Positions 56,277 to 64,000 of a stretch of 64,000 nt of DNA are shown here, in pieces. The stretch is from Aquiflexum lacus (GTDB lineage: Bacteria > Bacteroidota > Bacteroidia > Cytophagales > Cyclobacteriaceae). Each line of letters begins with the position of its first letter. Position 1 is the stretch's first letter. The stretch lies in contig NZ_JABFHF010000034.1 in the NCBI RefSeq assembly GCF_015476655.1, positions 1 to 64,000 on the forward strand, written 5' to 3'. The notes under the pieces are model-generated. The model searched no databases. It was not told the origin of the DNA and saw nothing but the letters and a program-made list of their open reading frames with translations. The translations under genes and the position numbers were made by a program.

Positions 56277-57992
56277 ATGGAAGAAAAGAAACTACGAAGC
56301 CAGGAATGGTTTGGCCGTAAAGGAAAAGACGGCTTTATTTACCGGGCCTGGATGAAAAACCAGGGATTTCCCCACCATCTTTTTGAAGGCAGACCGGTCA
56401 TTGGCATCTGCAATACCTACTCAGAACTCACTCCCTGCAATGCCCATTTTAGGGAATTGGCAGAAGCCTTGAAAAGAGGAATTTGGGAAGCTGGAGGCTT
56501 TCCCTTGGAATTCCCGGTAATGTCTTTGGGAGAATGTTCCATCAAACCTACCGCCATGCTATTCCGGAATTTGGCCAGTATGGACGTGGAAGAAAGTATC
56601 CGTGCCAACCCCATGGACGGAGTCGTACTCATGTGCGGCTGTGACAAAACCACCCCTTCCTTGGTGATGGGTGCAGCAAGCGTAAACTTGCCCACCATCG
56701 TTGTATCAGGAGGTCCTATGCTCGCAGGAAGATTTAAAGGAAGAAAAATCGGTACTTCCGATTTGTGGAGATTTGCTGAGGAATTCAAAAAGGGAGAATT
56801 GTCCCAAGAAGACTTTACCGCTGCTGAAGCCGCCATGGCAAGGTCACAAGGTCATTGCGCACCCATGGGCACTGCCTCTACCATGGCTGCTATGGTGGAA
56901 TCTTTGGGTCTGGCGCTTCCCGATAATGCCACCATCCCTGCAGCTGATTCTAGAAGAAAAGTTTTGGCCCACATGTCCGGAATCCGAATCGTGGAAATGG
57001 TCAAAGAAGACCTGAAAATGAGCGATATCCTCACCCGGAAATCCTTTGAAAATGCCATCATGGTCAATGCCGCTTTGGGTGGTTCCACCAATTTCATCCT
57101 TCATTTGTTGGCCATAGCAGGAAGGATGGGCATAGAACTTTCCATTGATGATTTTGACAAACATTCTACCCATATCCCTTTGATTGCCAATGTGCAGCCA
57201 TCCGGAGAAAACTTTGTAGAGGACCTTTTCTATGCCGGTGGCCTTCCTGCGGTGATGAAAGAGATTGCTTCTCTCTTGCATTTGGATACCAAAACCGCTA
57301 ACGGTAAAAATCTTTCTGAAAATATCCTCAACGCTGAATGTTGGGACAGAAACCTGATCGGAACCTTGGAAAAACCTTTCAAACCTGAATCCGGAATAGC
57401 AGTACTGAAAGGCAATCTTTGCCCGGAAGGCGCCGTACTCAAACCTTCTGCCGCAACCCCTTCCCTATTGACACACAGAGGTCAGGCGGTAGTCTTTGAG
57501 GACATTGATGATTACAAGAAAAGATTGGATGATCCTGATTTGGATGTGACTCCGGATTCGGTGCTTGTTATGAAAAATGTAGGACCGAGGGGTTATCCCG
57601 GAATGCCTGAAGTAGGAAACATGCAATTACCTATGAAAATCATCCAACAGGGAGTCAAAGACATGGTCCGCATTTCCGATGGCAGAATGAGCGGAACAGG
57701 TTATGGAACTGTCGTTCTGCACGTTTCACCTGAATCCGCAATAGGTGGAAATCTGGCTTTGGTAGAAAATGGGGATTGGATTGTATTGGATGTGCCCAAC
57801 AGGACTCTGAATCTAGAAGTTTCGGAAGCAGAGCTGGAAAAAAGAAGGTCCAATTTCCAACCCTTGAATTTGGGCTATGAAAGAGGATACGTCAATATGT
57901 TTATACACAATGTGACGCAAGCCCATGAGGGTGTTGACTTTGATTTTCTGAAAGGAGCTTCTGGACCTGAAGTCAAAAGAGATTCACATTAA
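56277..57992 (+). CDS. IlvD/Edd-family sugar-acid dehydratase (arabonate/xylonate-like)
   Basis: 571 residues. SQEWFGRKGKDGFIYRAWMKNQGFPHHLFEGRPVIGICNTYSELTPCNAHFRELAEALKRGIWEAGGFPLEFPVMSLGE closely follows the L-arabonate/D-xylonate dehydratase branch rather than amino-acid IlvD. Cluster ligands appear in NTYSELTPCN and VLMCGCDKTTPS; GHCAPMGTASTMAAMVESLG and the RISDGRMSGTGYGTVVLHVSPE ending are typical. Converts an aldonic acid to a 2-keto-3-deoxy acid. Followed by an SDR dehydrogenase, so this likely forms part of an oxidative sugar pathway. Confidence 0.88.
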   Translation: MEEKKLRSQEWFGRKGKDGFIYRAWMKNQGFPHHLFEGRPVIGICNTYSELTPCNAHFRELAEALKRGIWEAGGFPLEFPVMSLGECSIKPTAMLFRNLASMDVEESIRANPMDGVVLMCGCDKTTPSLVMGAASVNLPTIVVSGGPMLAGRFKGRKIGTSDLWRFAEEFKKGELSQEDFTAAEAAMARSQGHCAPMGTASTMAAMVESLGLALPDNATIPAADSRRKVLAHMSGIRIVEMVKEDLKMSDILTRKSFENAIMVNAALGGSTNFILHLLAIAGRMGIELSIDDFDKHSTHIPLIANVQPSGENFVEDLFYAGGLPAVMKEIASLLHLDTKTANGKNLSENILNAECWDRNLIGTLEKPFKPESGIAVLKGNLCPEGAVLKPSAATPSLLTHRGQAVVFEDIDDYKKRLDDPDLDVTPDSVLVMKNVGPRGYPGMPEVGNMQLPMKIIQQGVKDMVRISDGRMSGTGYGTVVLHVSPESAIGGNLALVENGDWIVLDVPNRTLNLEVSEAELEKRRSNFQPLNLGYERGYVNMFIHNVTQAHEGVDFDFLKGASGPEVKRDSH

Positions 57993-58173
57993 GTTCATGT
58001 TTTGATTATCGGCTAATTTGCCAGAAACCCGTCAAACAATATCATGAGTGGCAGTTGGGAAGAAGACGGAAGACAGGAGACGGAAGTAATTGGAATTTCG
58101 GTTTTCTACCAATTTCTATATTGAATTATCTGTTATACACACTATAACGTAGGTACATAAAACCTTTTTTAAA

Positions 58174-58935
58174 ATGAAAAAACACAATAAAGTAGCCCTT
58201 ATCACTGGTGCAGGTCAGGGGATTGGTTTGGAAATAGCCAAGATTCTGGCCGAAAAGGGTCATCATGTCATTATCAATGACATTGAACAAAGTCTGACGG
58301 AAGATGCTGTCGAAGAAGTTTTGAAAACATCAAATGCCAAAGTGGTGGGATTATCCGGTGATTCGGGCAATTTGGAGTTTATCAGAGAAATGGTCGGTTT
58401 TGCCCAAAAGGAATTCGGAAACCTCGATGTGGTCATTGCCAATGCTGGAATCACCTTGTACGGTGATTTTTGGAATTATGACGCTAAGGATTTTTTTGAA
58501 GTCCTTAGGGTCAACATGGGCGGCACTTTCTTTTTGGCACAGGCTGCTGCGAGGGTGATGAAAAATCAGGAAGATGGAGGATCTCTCCTTTTTACTTCTT
58601 CAGTCACAGCGCATCAGGCCCATAAAAACCTGGCCGCTTATGGCATGAGCAAAGCCGCCATAGAAATGCTTGCCAAAAATCTGGTCATCGAGCTTTCAGA
58701 TTTTAAGATCAATGTCAATACCATCGCACCAGGCGCGACCCTGACCAAGAGAACCGCCATGGATAAGGATTATGAGAAGACTTGGTCAAGGATTACTCCA
58801 ATGGGCAAACCTGCATCGGTTACGGATATTGCCCATGCAGCTGCTTTCTTGGTTTCTGATGAAGCCAGACATATCACAGGACAGAATCTTGTGATTGATG
58901 GTGGCTGGACAAGTATCAGTCCATCACCTTATTGA
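58174..58935 (+). CDS. Short-chain dehydrogenase (glucose-1-dehydrogenase-like)
   Basis: 253 residues. Rossmann TGAGQGIGLEIA, VIANAGITLYG, the catalytic Ser in TSSVTAHQAHKN and Tyr-x3-Lys in YGMSKAA, NTIAPGATLTKR, and the C-terminal FLVSDEARHITGQNLVIDGGWTS. Probably oxidises an aldose or its lactone in the same pathway as the upstream dehydratase; the substrate cannot be read. Confidence 0.9.
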   Translation: MKKHNKVALITGAGQGIGLEIAKILAEKGHHVIINDIEQSLTEDAVEEVLKTSNAKVVGLSGDSGNLEFIREMVGFAQKEFGNLDVVIANAGITLYGDFWNYDAKDFFEVLRVNMGGTFFLAQAAARVMKNQEDGGSLLFTSSVTAHQAHKNLAAYGMSKAAIEMLAKNLVIELSDFKINVNTIAPGATLTKRTAMDKDYEKTWSRITPMGKPASVTDIAHAAAFLVSDEARHITGQNLVIDGGWTSISPSPY

Positions 58936-58942
58936 TGAAATA

Positions 58943-59389
58943 ATGAAAACCCACTTCCAAGACCTCTACGAGTACAGTCTACAAAGCAACCTGACCACAA
59001 TCGGTTTGCTTGAAAAATATGCATCTGACGTTCCTGAAAAAATCATCAAAAATTTCAGCCATATTCTCAATGCCCAACACCTTTGGAACCACAGAATAGA
59101 AGGGAGTAAATCTTTCTTCAAAGTATGGGACATTCACCCTATCAGCCAATTCAGGGAAATTAACGAATCTTTGTTCCAACAATCATTCAGAATCATAGAA
59201 AAAGAAGATTTTGAAAGACAAGTAAATTATATCAACTCACAGGGAGAATCCTATACCAATTCAGTAAAGGAAATACTTTTCCATGTGGTCAACCATTCTA
59301 CCTACCACCGTGGTCAGGTAATGCTCCTACTCCGTGAATCGGGATTGGAAGCCATTTCCACTGACTATATATTTTACAAAAGAAAATAA
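58943..59389 (+). CDS. DinB family protein
   Basis: 148 residues from ATG 58943; the longer frame from 58895 overlaps the SDR. Four-helix DinB/YfiT-like fold with metal His: the FSHILNAQHLWNHR helix and NHSTYHRGQVMLLLRE, the family HxxxHRGQ. The role of the metal-dependent enzyme is unknown. Eight bases after the SDR gene. Confidence 0.88.
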   Translation: MKTHFQDLYEYSLQSNLTTIGLLEKYASDVPEKIIKNFSHILNAQHLWNHRIEGSKSFFKVWDIHPISQFREINESLFQQSFRIIEKEDFERQVNYINSQGESYTNSVKEILFHVVNHSTYHRGQVMLLLRESGLEAISTDYIFYKRK

Positions 59390-59413
59390 GCCATTTATCC
59401 TAAAAGCTAAAGA

Positions 59414-60058
59414 ATGTCAGGTCCACAAAAACCAGCAAACCCCTCTCCTGCCCCCTGGAAATTGACCGGAGAGGGAATCATCCTTGTCTATAAATTCAAC
59501 AAACAATGGGTTGAAGAAAACGGCTTTTTAAATCATGCCCAAAAAGGGAATTTCAAAGGAGGTTTGGGATTTGTCATGTTGGTCAATTATCACAATTCCC
59601 CTGTCGGCCCTTATAAGGAATTATTATTTATTCCGGGGAAATTTACGCCACACAAAAGACAGTCCATCACCCGGATATTTGTGGATTCTGAGGAAAGCAC
59701 AGAAAATGGAAGGTTCAATTGGGGAATCCCTAAGAAAACTGTCCCGATGATCTGGCAAAAAAACGGTAAAGAAGAAACCATCGGTATCGGACATGAAGAT
59801 GATCCGATTCTATTCTGTAAAATCACTTCAGGCGGTATCCCTTTTCCTGCATCAACGAAACTGATCCCTATCCACCTTTATCAGGAGTTGGAAGGGAATA
59901 CTTTTTTGACCGACCCAAGTGGTTCAGGTTGGGGAAAATTTGCAAAGGTTGTTTCCCTCAAAATCAACGAAAAATATTTCCCTAATATCAAAGACCAGAA
60001 ACCCCTGTTGTGTATCAAAATTGATCCTTTCACCATGCATTTTCCCTCTCCAGAATAA
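59414..60058 (+). CDS. Acetoacetate-decarboxylase-like family protein
   Basis: 214 residues. PSPAPWKLTGEGIILVYKFNK, YKELLFIPGKF, the ITRIFVDSEESTENGRFNWGIPKK segment (Lys107/108, corresponding to the Schiff-base lysine pair of ADC) and the GTGWGKFAKVV-like SGSGWGKFAKVV. Acetoacetate-decarboxylase fold; activity not proven. Its stop directly precedes the next ATG (TAAATG). Confidence 0.8.
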   Translation: MSGPQKPANPSPAPWKLTGEGIILVYKFNKQWVEENGFLNHAQKGNFKGGLGFVMLVNYHNSPVGPYKELLFIPGKFTPHKRQSITRIFVDSEESTENGRFNWGIPKKTVPMIWQKNGKEETIGIGHEDDPILFCKITSGGIPFPASTKLIPIHLYQELEGNTFLTDPSGSGWGKFAKVVSLKINEKYFPNIKDQKPLLCIKIDPFTMHFPSPE

Positions 60059-60838
60059 ATGCCCATCCACAACCAAAATATTGTCATCACAGGTGCTGCA
60101 TCGGGGATCGGCAAGGAATTGGTCGCCCAACTCAGTGCATTGGATAATTGTATTTTGGCTGTAGACATTGACTTGGAGAATCTTCAGGAATTAAAACACA
60201 AATATCCTGAAATTGAATCTTTGTGTTTGGATTTGACCCATATTGACAACCTTACTGAGCTTTTTACTTGGATAAATATTAACTGGAAAAAAGTAGATAT
60301 CATTTTTGCCAATGCCGGATATGCAAAGTATGGTTCCTGGAAGGACCTTGCTGCAGATGAGTTTGAGAAGCTACTCCGAATAAATACCCTCATACCGATT
60401 GAAACAGCGAAACTGCTTGGCAAAACTCAGCCGGACTATTCTTTCCGATTGGTCATCACAGCTTCCGCCATGTCTTTTTGGCATATTCCCGGTTATGCGG
60501 CTTATGCAGCTTCAAAGGCCGCACTTCATCAATTTGCAGAAACAATTTGGAGTGAAGGAGACGGGAATTGGCTGACTTTGGTGTACCCGATAGCCACCAA
60601 AACCCAATTCTTTGAAAAGGCAGGCCATTCAATCCCAAAAGCATTCCCGGTTCAATCAGTGGAAGCCGTAGCGAAAATCATGATAAGGGGAGTAGCAAAA
60701 GGAAAGACAAGAATTTTCCCTTCAAGAACTTTTCGAATCATTCAGTTAGTCAACAGGATTCTACCCGTTTTCAAACCAATTTATCTTAGACTGGAAAGAA
60801 GTAAATTTGAAAACTGGACCTACAAAACCAAAAAATAG
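60059..60838 (+). CDS. Short-chain dehydrogenase/reductase
   Basis: 259 residues. TGAASGIGKELVAQL, VDIDLENL, IIFANAGYAKYG, ITASAMSFWHIPGYAAYAASKAALHQF with Ser and Tyr-x3-Lys. C-terminal ~20 residues are basic, possibly membrane-associated. A reductase of unknown substrate coupled to the ADC-like gene. Confidence 0.9.
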   Translation: MPIHNQNIVITGAASGIGKELVAQLSALDNCILAVDIDLENLQELKHKYPEIESLCLDLTHIDNLTELFTWININWKKVDIIFANAGYAKYGSWKDLAADEFEKLLRINTLIPIETAKLLGKTQPDYSFRLVITASAMSFWHIPGYAAYAASKAALHQFAETIWSEGDGNWLTLVYPIATKTQFFEKAGHSIPKAFPVQSVEAVAKIMIRGVAKGKTRIFPSRTFRIIQLVNRILPVFKPIYLRLERSKFENWTYKTKK

Positions 60839-60913
60839 TAATACTGTAAATTAGATGCTCCCATTTTCTAAATAAAAACTTAAATTGCTTTTGACCACAT
60901 AAAAACTTCAACC

Positions 60914-61555
60914 ATGAAAAACTTCTGTTACATTATTCTGGCGCTCTTATTGATTACTTCCTGTGACCCAAAGGAGGAAGTATCACTACCTATGAAAGTA
61001 GCCAAGGCTTACGGCTTTGACAATTTCGACAAAATCAATTCCATAGCCTATACTTGGAATGTACAGGCCAATCCGGAAACTGTTAGAACAAGGGATTGGA
61101 AATGGAATATCAAAGAAAGGACAGTTTATTATGCAGATGCAGATACCAGTTTTACTTATAGTTTGGATTTAACCAAGGAAGAACTTCCTACGATAGATGG
61201 AGGGTTTATCAATGATAAATACTGGTTGATGTTCCCATTTCAATTGGTATGGGATACTGGATATTCTTATACAATATTAGAAAATGTTTCTGCCCCGATT
61301 TCCGGTCAAAAGACAACCCAACTCACCATACTCTACAATCAGGAAGATGGCTATACACCAGGTGATGCGTATGATTTATTTTTAGATGAAAACCATATGA
61401 TCAAAGAATGGGTGTTCAGAAGGGGAAATGGGTTGGAAGGTAGACCAATCACCTGGGAAAATGAACAGGATTTTAAAGGTGTCAAATTTGCAACAGAACA
61501 TAAAAATGAGGAGGGCATAAAGTTTATCTGGTTTAGCAATATTCAGGTGGATTGA
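60914..61555 (+). CDS. Lipoprotein of unknown function
   Basis: 213 residues. Lipoprotein signal with lipobox LLITSC, then about 180 residues of beta-rich sequence (INSIAYTWNVQANPETVRTRDWKWN, FINDKYWLMFPFQLVWDTGYSYTILENV, GYTPGDAYDLFLDENHMIKEWVFRRGNG). The pattern recalls DUF6503-type proteins, but I cannot confirm. Alone, after a 75-base gap. Confidence 0.75.
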   Translation: MKNFCYIILALLLITSCDPKEEVSLPMKVAKAYGFDNFDKINSIAYTWNVQANPETVRTRDWKWNIKERTVYYADADTSFTYSLDLTKEELPTIDGGFINDKYWLMFPFQLVWDTGYSYTILENVSAPISGQKTTQLTILYNQEDGYTPGDAYDLFLDENHMIKEWVFRRGNGLEGRPITWENEQDFKGVKFATEHKNEEGIKFIWFSNIQVD

Positions 61556-61622
61556 ATTTATACCATGACTTATAATAACATTAACAGTTTAGATTTAATT
61601 TAACGCTTTGGTTACATCAATC

Positions 61623-61710
61623 GATAGAACACTGATGACACAGATTTAACAGATTTGCACAGATGTAAAATCAGTGAAAATCTGCTCAATCAGCGTTATC
61701 AGCGTGCTAC
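61623..61710. repeat. Palindromic dispersed repeat, copy 2
   Basis: GATAGAACACTGATGACACAG at the left and ATCAGCGTTATCAGCGTGCTAC at the right form an imperfect inverted pair with internal CAGATTT/AAATCTG. Same family as 48889-48975 but diverged. Confidence 0.65.
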
Positions 61711-61821
61711 ATAAAAAATATCTGAAATAAATTTACTGTTGGGAGGGTTTTACATGAAATCAATCAGCATAAATTTGTGTTTTATCTTTTAGATACAATT
61801 AAAATTTCCTAACTAGAAATT

Positions 61822-62046
61822 ATGAAATCAATAGAAAACTTGGAAGAAATTTGGCCAAAGGTTGAAAAATTAGATAAAGAAGATCAGCTCATGCTGGCTG
61901 AAAAAATTCTTTCTAAGATCCACCAAGAAAATCAATCAAGAAAAACCAAATCGTTGGCATTATCCGATTTGAAAAACTTAGGGAGTGAAATATGGAAAGA
62001 CATTGATGTCAAACAATATCTCCAGGATTTAAGACAATGGGATTAG
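61822..62046 (+). CDS. Putative antitoxin (VapB-like) of a PIN-toxin module
   Basis: 74 residues. IENLEEIWPKVEKLDKEDQLMLAEKILSKI followed by LSDLKNLGSEIWKDIDVKQYLQDLRQWD. The last part fits the consensus of VapB-like antitoxins that precede PIN toxins. Overlaps the toxin by 10 bases. Confidence 0.8.
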   Translation: MKSIENLEEIWPKVEKLDKEDQLMLAEKILSKIHQENQSRKTKSLALSDLKNLGSEIWKDIDVKQYLQDLRQWD

Positions 62047-62423
62047 AAAATAGATCTTTTAAAGGTAAATTTTTTATAGATACTGCACCTCTAATTTATT
62101 TTATTGAGGGAAATGAAAAGTACCAAGAAGTTCTAGACCGCTTTTTTAAATCAAATCAGCAAGGTTTAAGTATTCTTTATAGTTCTGCATTGACGTTGAC
62201 CGAACTTCTTGTGCATCCCATGAAATTAAACAGGGAAGACCTTGTCCAAAAATATGAATTGATTTTAACACAGTCCCAGTATTTTGAATTAATCCCCCTC
62301 GATGTTGAAATAGCAAAATTGGCATCAATGCTTAGAGTAAAATATGGACTCAAGACTCCCGATGCGATTCAATTAGCAACATCCATTCAAGTTGGCTGTG
62401 ATTTTTTCCTAACCAATGACTAA
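62037..62423 (+). CDS. PIN-domain toxin (VapC-like), frameshifted at the C-terminus
   Basis: 128 residues. FFIDTAPLIYFIEGN (Asp for metal), LTLTELLVHPM (Glu), LKTPDAIQLATSIQVGCDFFLTND (Asp, Asp). The PIN ribonuclease fold is complete to FLTND, but the usual C-terminal strand is missing. It is found in the -1 frame just after: LRKVKEAKVIIMDNLYKLEK and a stop at 62480-62482. A one-base deletion near 62420 explains it. Confidence 0.85.
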   Translation: MGLENRSFKGKFFIDTAPLIYFIEGNEKYQEVLDRFFKSNQQGLSILYSSALTLTELLVHPMKLNREDLVQKYELILTQSQYFELIPLDVEIAKLASMLRVKYGLKTPDAIQLATSIQVGCDFFLTND

Positions 62424-62478
62424 GGAAAGTGAAGGAAGCCAAGGTAATTATAATGGATAATCTGTATAAATTAGAAAA

Positions 62479-63774
62479 ATGAAAATTAAAAAAATTATTC
62501 TTCTCCCACTTCTGATATTTCCAATCCTAGCCTTTTCCCAAAAACTCACAAAAATCGAGCAGCAACTTGTCGACCTGATTGACAAAAACTACGATGAAAC
62601 AGTTGCCTTGCTGGAAGAAACTGTCAACATCAATTCGGGTACTTTAAACATGGAAGGTGTCCGTGAGGTAGGAAGAGTTTTTGAAAGAGAATTTGCCAAA
62701 ATCGGTTTTCAGACCGAATGGATCACTTTACCGGATTCTTTGAAACGGGCAGGTCATTTTGTGGCGACCAGAATGGGCACCAAAGGCAAAAAGCTTTTCT
62801 TTATCGGGCACTTGGATACCGTATTTGAAAAAGACATGCCCTTCTACCCCTTCACCATGGTCAATGACTCCACTGCCAAAGGTCAGGGCGTCAATGACAT
62901 GAAAGGTGGCAATGTGATGATTTTTGCCACATTGAAAGCTTTGGATCAAATGGGGCTTTTGAAAGACCGGACCATAACTGTCTATTTCCCCGGAGATGAA
63001 GAAAATGCCGGAGACCCTTCCTGGGTCAGCCGGGCTGATTTTGTCGAAAGAGCCAAGCAGCATGACTATGCCTTGGGTTACGAAACCGCCCAAGGATTCA
63101 ATATCGCCACTGTGGCCAGAAGAGGTGCTAGTGGATGGACTTTGAAAACCACCGGTAAGCAGGTGCATTCATCTGGAGTATTCAGAGAGTCAGTTGGCTA
63201 CGGGGCTATATATGAAGCATCAAGGATACTCAATCAATTCAGGGAGGAATTGGCCGGAGAACAATACCTGACATTCAATCCTGGACAGTTTATAGGCGGA
63301 TCGGATATCCAATACAATCCTGACACAGGTGAAGGAGAAGCTTTGGGCAAGACCAATATTGTCGCAAGGGAAGCTTTTGTTACCGGGGATTTACGGTTTT
63401 TGGGTGAATCCCAAAAAGAGGCTGCCCGGGAAAAAATGAAACAGATTGTATCCCAAAACCTGAACAGAACTACCGCCGAAATCAAATTTCAGGATGGAAT
63501 CCCTTCCATGCCCCCGACATCGGGAAATTATGCTTTGGTGGATGTATTGAGCAAAGTGAGTTTGGATATGGGTTTTGGGAAAGTGGAAGCAGGCGATCCG
63601 GGTTCAAGGGGAGCGGGAGATATATCCTATGTGGCCGATTACCTGGATTGCATCGATGGCTTGGGTGCGTCAGGCACAGGTGCCCACTCTCCCGCAGAGA
63701 CAATCAATATGAAGCAATATCCGGATTTGTTGAAAAGGAGTGTGGTGTTTGTATATAGATTGATGGATCTTTAA
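62479..63774 (+). CDS. Exported M20-family metallopeptidase (glutamate carboxypeptidase-like)
   Basis: 431 residues with signal peptide (about to LAFSQ). M20 motifs: FFIGHLDTVFEKD, GQGVNDMKGGNVMIFATLKAL (Asp bridging zinc), DEENAGDPS (Glu), the dimer domain (ARRGASGWTLKTTGKQVHSSGV), and GLGASGTGAHSPAETINMKQYP (His). Zn-dependent peptidase that removes a C-terminal residue, likely in the periplasm. Its ATG overlaps the restored VapC stop. Confidence 0.94.
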   Translation: MKIKKIILLPLLIFPILAFSQKLTKIEQQLVDLIDKNYDETVALLEETVNINSGTLNMEGVREVGRVFEREFAKIGFQTEWITLPDSLKRAGHFVATRMGTKGKKLFFIGHLDTVFEKDMPFYPFTMVNDSTAKGQGVNDMKGGNVMIFATLKALDQMGLLKDRTITVYFPGDEENAGDPSWVSRADFVERAKQHDYALGYETAQGFNIATVARRGASGWTLKTTGKQVHSSGVFRESVGYGAIYEASRILNQFREELAGEQYLTFNPGQFIGGSDIQYNPDTGEGEALGKTNIVAREAFVTGDLRFLGESQKEAAREKMKQIVSQNLNRTTAEIKFQDGIPSMPPTSGNYALVDVLSKVSLDMGFGKVEAGDPGSRGAGDISYVADYLDCIDGLGASGTGAHSPAETINMKQYPDLLKRSVVFVYRLMDL

Positions 63775-63783
63775 TTTTAGAAT

Positions 63784-63814
63784 GACCTGGCAAGTTTTGA
63801 AAACCTGCCGGGTC
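63784..63814. terminator. Hairpin after the M20 peptidase
   Basis: GACCTGGCAAGTTTT (63784-63798) and AAAACCTGCCGGGTC (63800-63814) pair with two G-T-type mismatches around a one-base centre. This is the Bacteroidota type of repeated hairpin that serves as a terminator in many genomes (from memory). Confidence 0.65.
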
Positions 63815-63879
63815 TTATTTGACATTCATTTTTTTGATTTTTGTGACAAAGTGATAAACAACTTTTTATATTTAAGCCT

Positions 63880-64000
63880 ATGAAAAAATATATCCCCTTC
63901 GTTGTTCTTTTTGGATCATTTACTTTTACAATGATAAGCTGTAATCCATCCGAACTTCAAACCACTGAAGAAAACGTTATGTCAGAGCCTCATAAAATCG
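63880..64000 (+). CDS. Lipoprotein, 5' part only (cut by the window edge)
   Basis: ATG 63880 begins a 40-codon frame that runs off the window. It starts MKKYIPFVVLFGSFTFTMIS, with Cys21 in a lipobox (MISC), so a lipoprotein signal is visible. TATATTTA lies 15 bases upstream. No domain can be seen. Confidence 0.7.
   Translation, partial: MKKYIPFVVLFGSFTFTMISCNPSELQTTEENVMSEPHKI

Noticed and set aside
1-64000. tRNA, rRNA, CRISPR, prophage or insertion-sequence genes
   Set aside because: I looked through the non-coding gaps and the ORFs and saw no cloverleaf, repeat-spacer array, integrase or transposase. A tRNA scan could still find something missed by eye.

Overview
The window looks like an ordinary chromosomal segment of a Bacteroidota, order Cytophagales, most likely Cyclobacteriaceae (Algoriphagus/Aquiflexum-like). 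This is inferred from gene content: a TonB-dependent receptor with a DUF4249 lipoprotein partner, a type IX secretion (T9SS) sorting signal, a DUF4835/PorD gene in a bamD-rpoZ-coaBC-recN group, DUF4290 next to murA, and DUF2911. Promoter-like boxes of the Bacteroidota form TTG-N20-TAnnTTTG and the moderate A+T content agree. I saw no rRNA, tRNA, prophage, insertion sequence or CRISPR array.

Layout. 0-7.5 kb: a sugar-phosphate-isomerase-like protein, then a translationally coupled outer-membrane uptake group (unknown secreted protein, TonB receptor broken by a frameshift at a T8 run, DUF4249 lipoprotein, MG-domain-like protein). 7.5-15 kb, minus strand: MscS channel, large DUF3352-like/beta-propeller protein, malate dehydrogenase, cyclic-nucleotide-binding protein coupled to tilS. 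15-23 kb, plus strand: OstA/LptA-like protein, T9SS cargo, then bamD-rpoZ-coaBC-porD-recN. 23-26.5 kb: fabI, a RelE-type toxin-antitoxin pair, DUF2911, truA. 26.8-38.2 kb, minus strand: one long branched-chain amino-acid operon ilvD-ilvB-ilvN-ilvC-leuA-leuC-leuD-cimA-leuB. It is preceded by what appears to be a complete ribosome-mediated attenuator: a promoter, a 17-codon leader peptide rich in Ile/Leu/Val, an antiterminator segment and an intrinsic terminator. 38.7-40.6 kb: ispE, a MazF pair and an ATPase remnant. 40.6-48.9 kb: EamA transporter-LptF/G-tgt, a glycosyltransferase with an ECF sigma factor, a sigma/anti-sigma-gmk-nadD operon, a lipid A acyltransferase. 49-54.7 kb: UvrD/PcrA helicase, DUF4290, MurA (active-site Cys replaced by Asp), an orphan RelE remnant, bestrophin. 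54.8-64 kb: unknown lipoprotein with a duplicated tail fragment, a sugar-acid dehydratase/SDR/DinB/acetoacetate-decarboxylase-like/SDR group, a VapBC-like pair whose toxin is frameshifted near its end, an M20 peptidase and a lipoprotein cut by the window edge.

How the parts fit: the BCAA operon supplies valine, leucine and, through citramalate, isoleucine without threonine deaminase; its LeuCD and LeuB can serve both leucine and citramalate branches. The most informative non-coding signal is the ilvD leader. The most informative coding anomalies are the T8 frameshift in the receptor, the VapC tail frameshift, and lineage-type active-site changes in MurA and TGT. Two families of dispersed palindromic intergenic repeats also occur.
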